From positions 1,116,001 through 1,180,000 of the forward strand of contig NZ_CP047025.1 in NCBI RefSeq assembly GCF_009796845.1: a DNA stretch of 64,000 nt, given 5' to 3'. The translations under genes were made by a program, and so were the position numbers. This document shows positions 62,606 through 64,000 of the stretch, in pieces; position 1 is the stretch's first letter; the number at the start of each line of letters is the position of its first letter. The notes beneath the pieces are model-generated. The model made no database searches. It was given only the letters and a program-made list of their open reading frames with translations, and was not told the DNA's origin. Source of the stretch: Cobetia sp. L2A1 (GTDB taxonomy: Bacteria; Pseudomonadota; Gammaproteobacteria; Pseudomonadales; Halomonadaceae).

Positions 62606-64000
62606 ATGGCAAAAGGGTTCCGTCAGGCTGGTAGTGCCGCCGGAATATTGCGCTCTAGTTCCGTTATTATTGTCGCGGTTATGTCACTAATGGCAGTGCT
62701 GGTGGCAGGGGAGGGCATGATCGGGCGCTGGATAACAGCGATGCTGATGGTGATTCTTGGCGCAACAGCGGGCATCATGCTAACTCGCAAGCGTCAGGTG
62801 TCACATCATCAGCACACGCAGGAGGCGGTCATGCAGACGAGTATGGTTGGCCCCTCGACCAGCAAGGGTCTTCCCGTCAGCGATCAGCGGTTTCGAGAGT
62901 TGTTGGAAAGTCTGCCGCGCGTTGCTGTCCAGGGGTACGACAGCCAGCGCCGCGTCATTTACTGGAACGAGGCGAGTGAGCGGCTATACGGTTTCAGCGA
63001 GCAGGAAGCTCGTGGACGATGTCTGGAATCTTTGCTGATTCCGGAAACGATGGCAGACGTCGTAGTGGATGCGCATCATGCATGGATGAGCAAGGGCGTC
63101 GAGATCCCTTCAAGTGAACTTGAGCTAAAGCACAAGTCAGGGGCTCCTGTGCCTGTGTTTTCTCACCATGTCATGCTGGGGGAGCGCACCGACAACCCGT
63201 TGATGTTCTGTATCGATATTGATTTGACGGGGGAGCGCAAGGTTCAGCGTGAGCTGGATTACATGACGCGCTTTGACCCGTTGACCGAGCTACCCAATCG
63301 TCAAACCTTTGAGAGTGAGCTTGAGCAGGTACTGAGCGATTGTCATCGCCACGGCGATACGCTGATGGTGCTATTTCTCGATATCGACCATTTTACCGAA
63401 ATCAACGACACCCTGGGATACGAGATGGGTGACCGGGTGATTCGCAGTGTCGCGTCACGCTTGCAAGGCTTTCAGCGTGGTCAGGATCTTCTGTCGCGCT
63501 TTGGGGGGGATGAGTTTGTACTGGCGATGCCTCGCCTGGATTACGAAAGTGATGCATTGGCTGTGGTCGAGCGTATTCGCGAAGACTTCCAGCACCCCTT
63601 CACCATTGATGGGTGCGAGCTCTTGTTGCGTTTGAGCATTGGCATCAGCCTGTATCCCGAAAATGGCAGTGACGCGGGAGAGTTGCTACGCAATGCTGAT
63701 GTCGCGAAACACCGCGCCAAGCAGGCGGGACGTGACGGCTATCAATTCTTCAATCAGGAAGTCCGCAATGAGATGCTGCATCAGCACCATCTGGCTGGGC
63801 GGCTTCAGGCGTTGTTGAATCAGGATGGCGGCGGAGAACTCTCTTTGCACTATCAGCCTCAGGTCGCCGCACGCAGCGAGCGGATCGAGTCCTTCGAGGC
63901 ACTGATGCGTTGGCATGCGCCGGAAGGCTATATCCCGCCCTCGGACTTTATCAAGGTGGCAGAGCGTACCAATCTCATTGAGCGTCTGGGAGACTGGGTT
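62606..64000 (+). CDS. PAS-GGDEF-EAL cyclic di-GMP signalling protein, 3' end outside the window
   Basis: The first 465 residues are visible. Two transmembrane helices (SSVIIVAVMSLMAVLVAGEGM and WITAMLMVILGATAGIML) are followed by a PAS domain (FRELLESLPRVAVQGYDSQRRVIYWNEASERLYGFS, about residues 93-205). A GGDEF domain comes next, with intact GGDEF near residue 300 preceded by the RGQD inhibitory I-site at the right spacing (five residues). An EAL domain then begins, with LSLHYQPQV and ESFEALMRW. Diguanylate cyclase activity is likely; phosphodiesterase activity cannot be judged because the domain is cut. GGAGGTG about 9 bases upstream supports the ATG at 62606. Confidence 0.93.
   Translation, partial: MAKGFRQAGSAAGILRSSSVIIVAVMSLMAVLVAGEGMIGRWITAMLMVILGATAGIMLTRKRQVSHHQHTQEAVMQTSMVGPSTSKGLPVSDQRFRELLESLPRVAVQGYDSQRRVIYWNEASERLYGFSEQEARGRCLESLLIPETMADVVVDAHHAWMSKGVEIPSSELELKHKSGAPVPVFSHHVMLGERTDNPLMFCIDIDLTGERKVQRELDYMTRFDPLTELPNRQTFESELEQVLSDCHRHGDTLMVLFLDIDHFTEINDTLGYEMGDRVIRSVASRLQGFQRGQDLLSRFGGDEFVLAMPRLDYESDALAVVERIREDFQHPFTIDGCELLLRLSIGISLYPENGSDAGELLRNADVAKHRAKQAGRDGYQFFNQEVRNEMLHQHHLAGRLQALLNQDGGGELSLHYQPQVAARSERIESFEALMRWHAPEGYIPPSDFIKVAERTNLIERLGDWV

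Overview
The window looks like a chromosomal segment of a moderately GC-rich gammaproteobacterium. The best guess is a Halomonadaceae member (Halomonas or Cobetia type). This rests on the gene order leuC-leuD-leuB-asd-fimV-truA-trpF-accD-folC-(SPOR)-cvpA-purF-metZ, the Oceanospirillales/Pseudomonas style of the proteins, and a class I PHA synthase with the S-Y-C-I-G lipase-box variant. No rRNA, tRNA or CRISPR array was recognised. Most of the window is compact housekeeping sequence, with overlapping start/stop codons inside operons and strong hairpin terminators between them.

Layout. 1-5988: end of an unknown protein, a membrane protein, lytic transglycosylase Slt (minus), a DUF1232 protein, a MAPEG protein and a double-hotdog thioesterase. 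6136-8266: htpG with a very clear sigma-32 promoter and a terminator. 8487-13239: a Bax-like glucosaminidase, a UvrD-like helicase overlapping selO. 13240-16808: a long leader with two copies of an unusual 29-nt tripartite site, then pntAA-pntAB-pntB. 16932-20382: gpsA, sixA, an AEC transporter and a tiny membrane protein. 20698-29190: a Gld-type ABC module (ATPase, permease-GldG fusion, DUF4340), two alpha/beta hydrolases and a patatin. 29270-33187: a PheC-like periplasmic protein, an Smr protein, prmB and aroC. 33542-38037: a PHA cluster (DUF6489-like protein, phasin with 15-bp repeats, PHA synthase with a 9 x 39-bp repeat tail).

38046-39880 is an AT-rich accessory cassette of two small, originally translationally coupled genes (a basic soluble protein and a three-helix membrane protein) that an IS481-family element has split, leaving a 6-bp TCTAGT duplication. 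39888-45829: LysR regulator divergent from leuCD, leuB and asd. 45875-57938: fimV through metZ. 58256-59552: cytochrome b561 plus YceI. 59586-62224: LysE-type exporter, a decayed aldo/keto reductase, and an Fe(II)/2-oxoglutarate amino-acid hydroxylase whose leader RNA can fold into a three-way junction hiding its ribosome binding site. 62606-64000: start of a PAS-GGDEF-EAL protein cut by the window edge.

The most notable points are the putative structured leader of the hydroxylase, the interrupted AT-rich gene pair, the tripartite repeats before pntAA, the histone-like repeat tail on PHA synthase, and G10/G9 tracts in fimV and at the ABC ATPase/permease junction.
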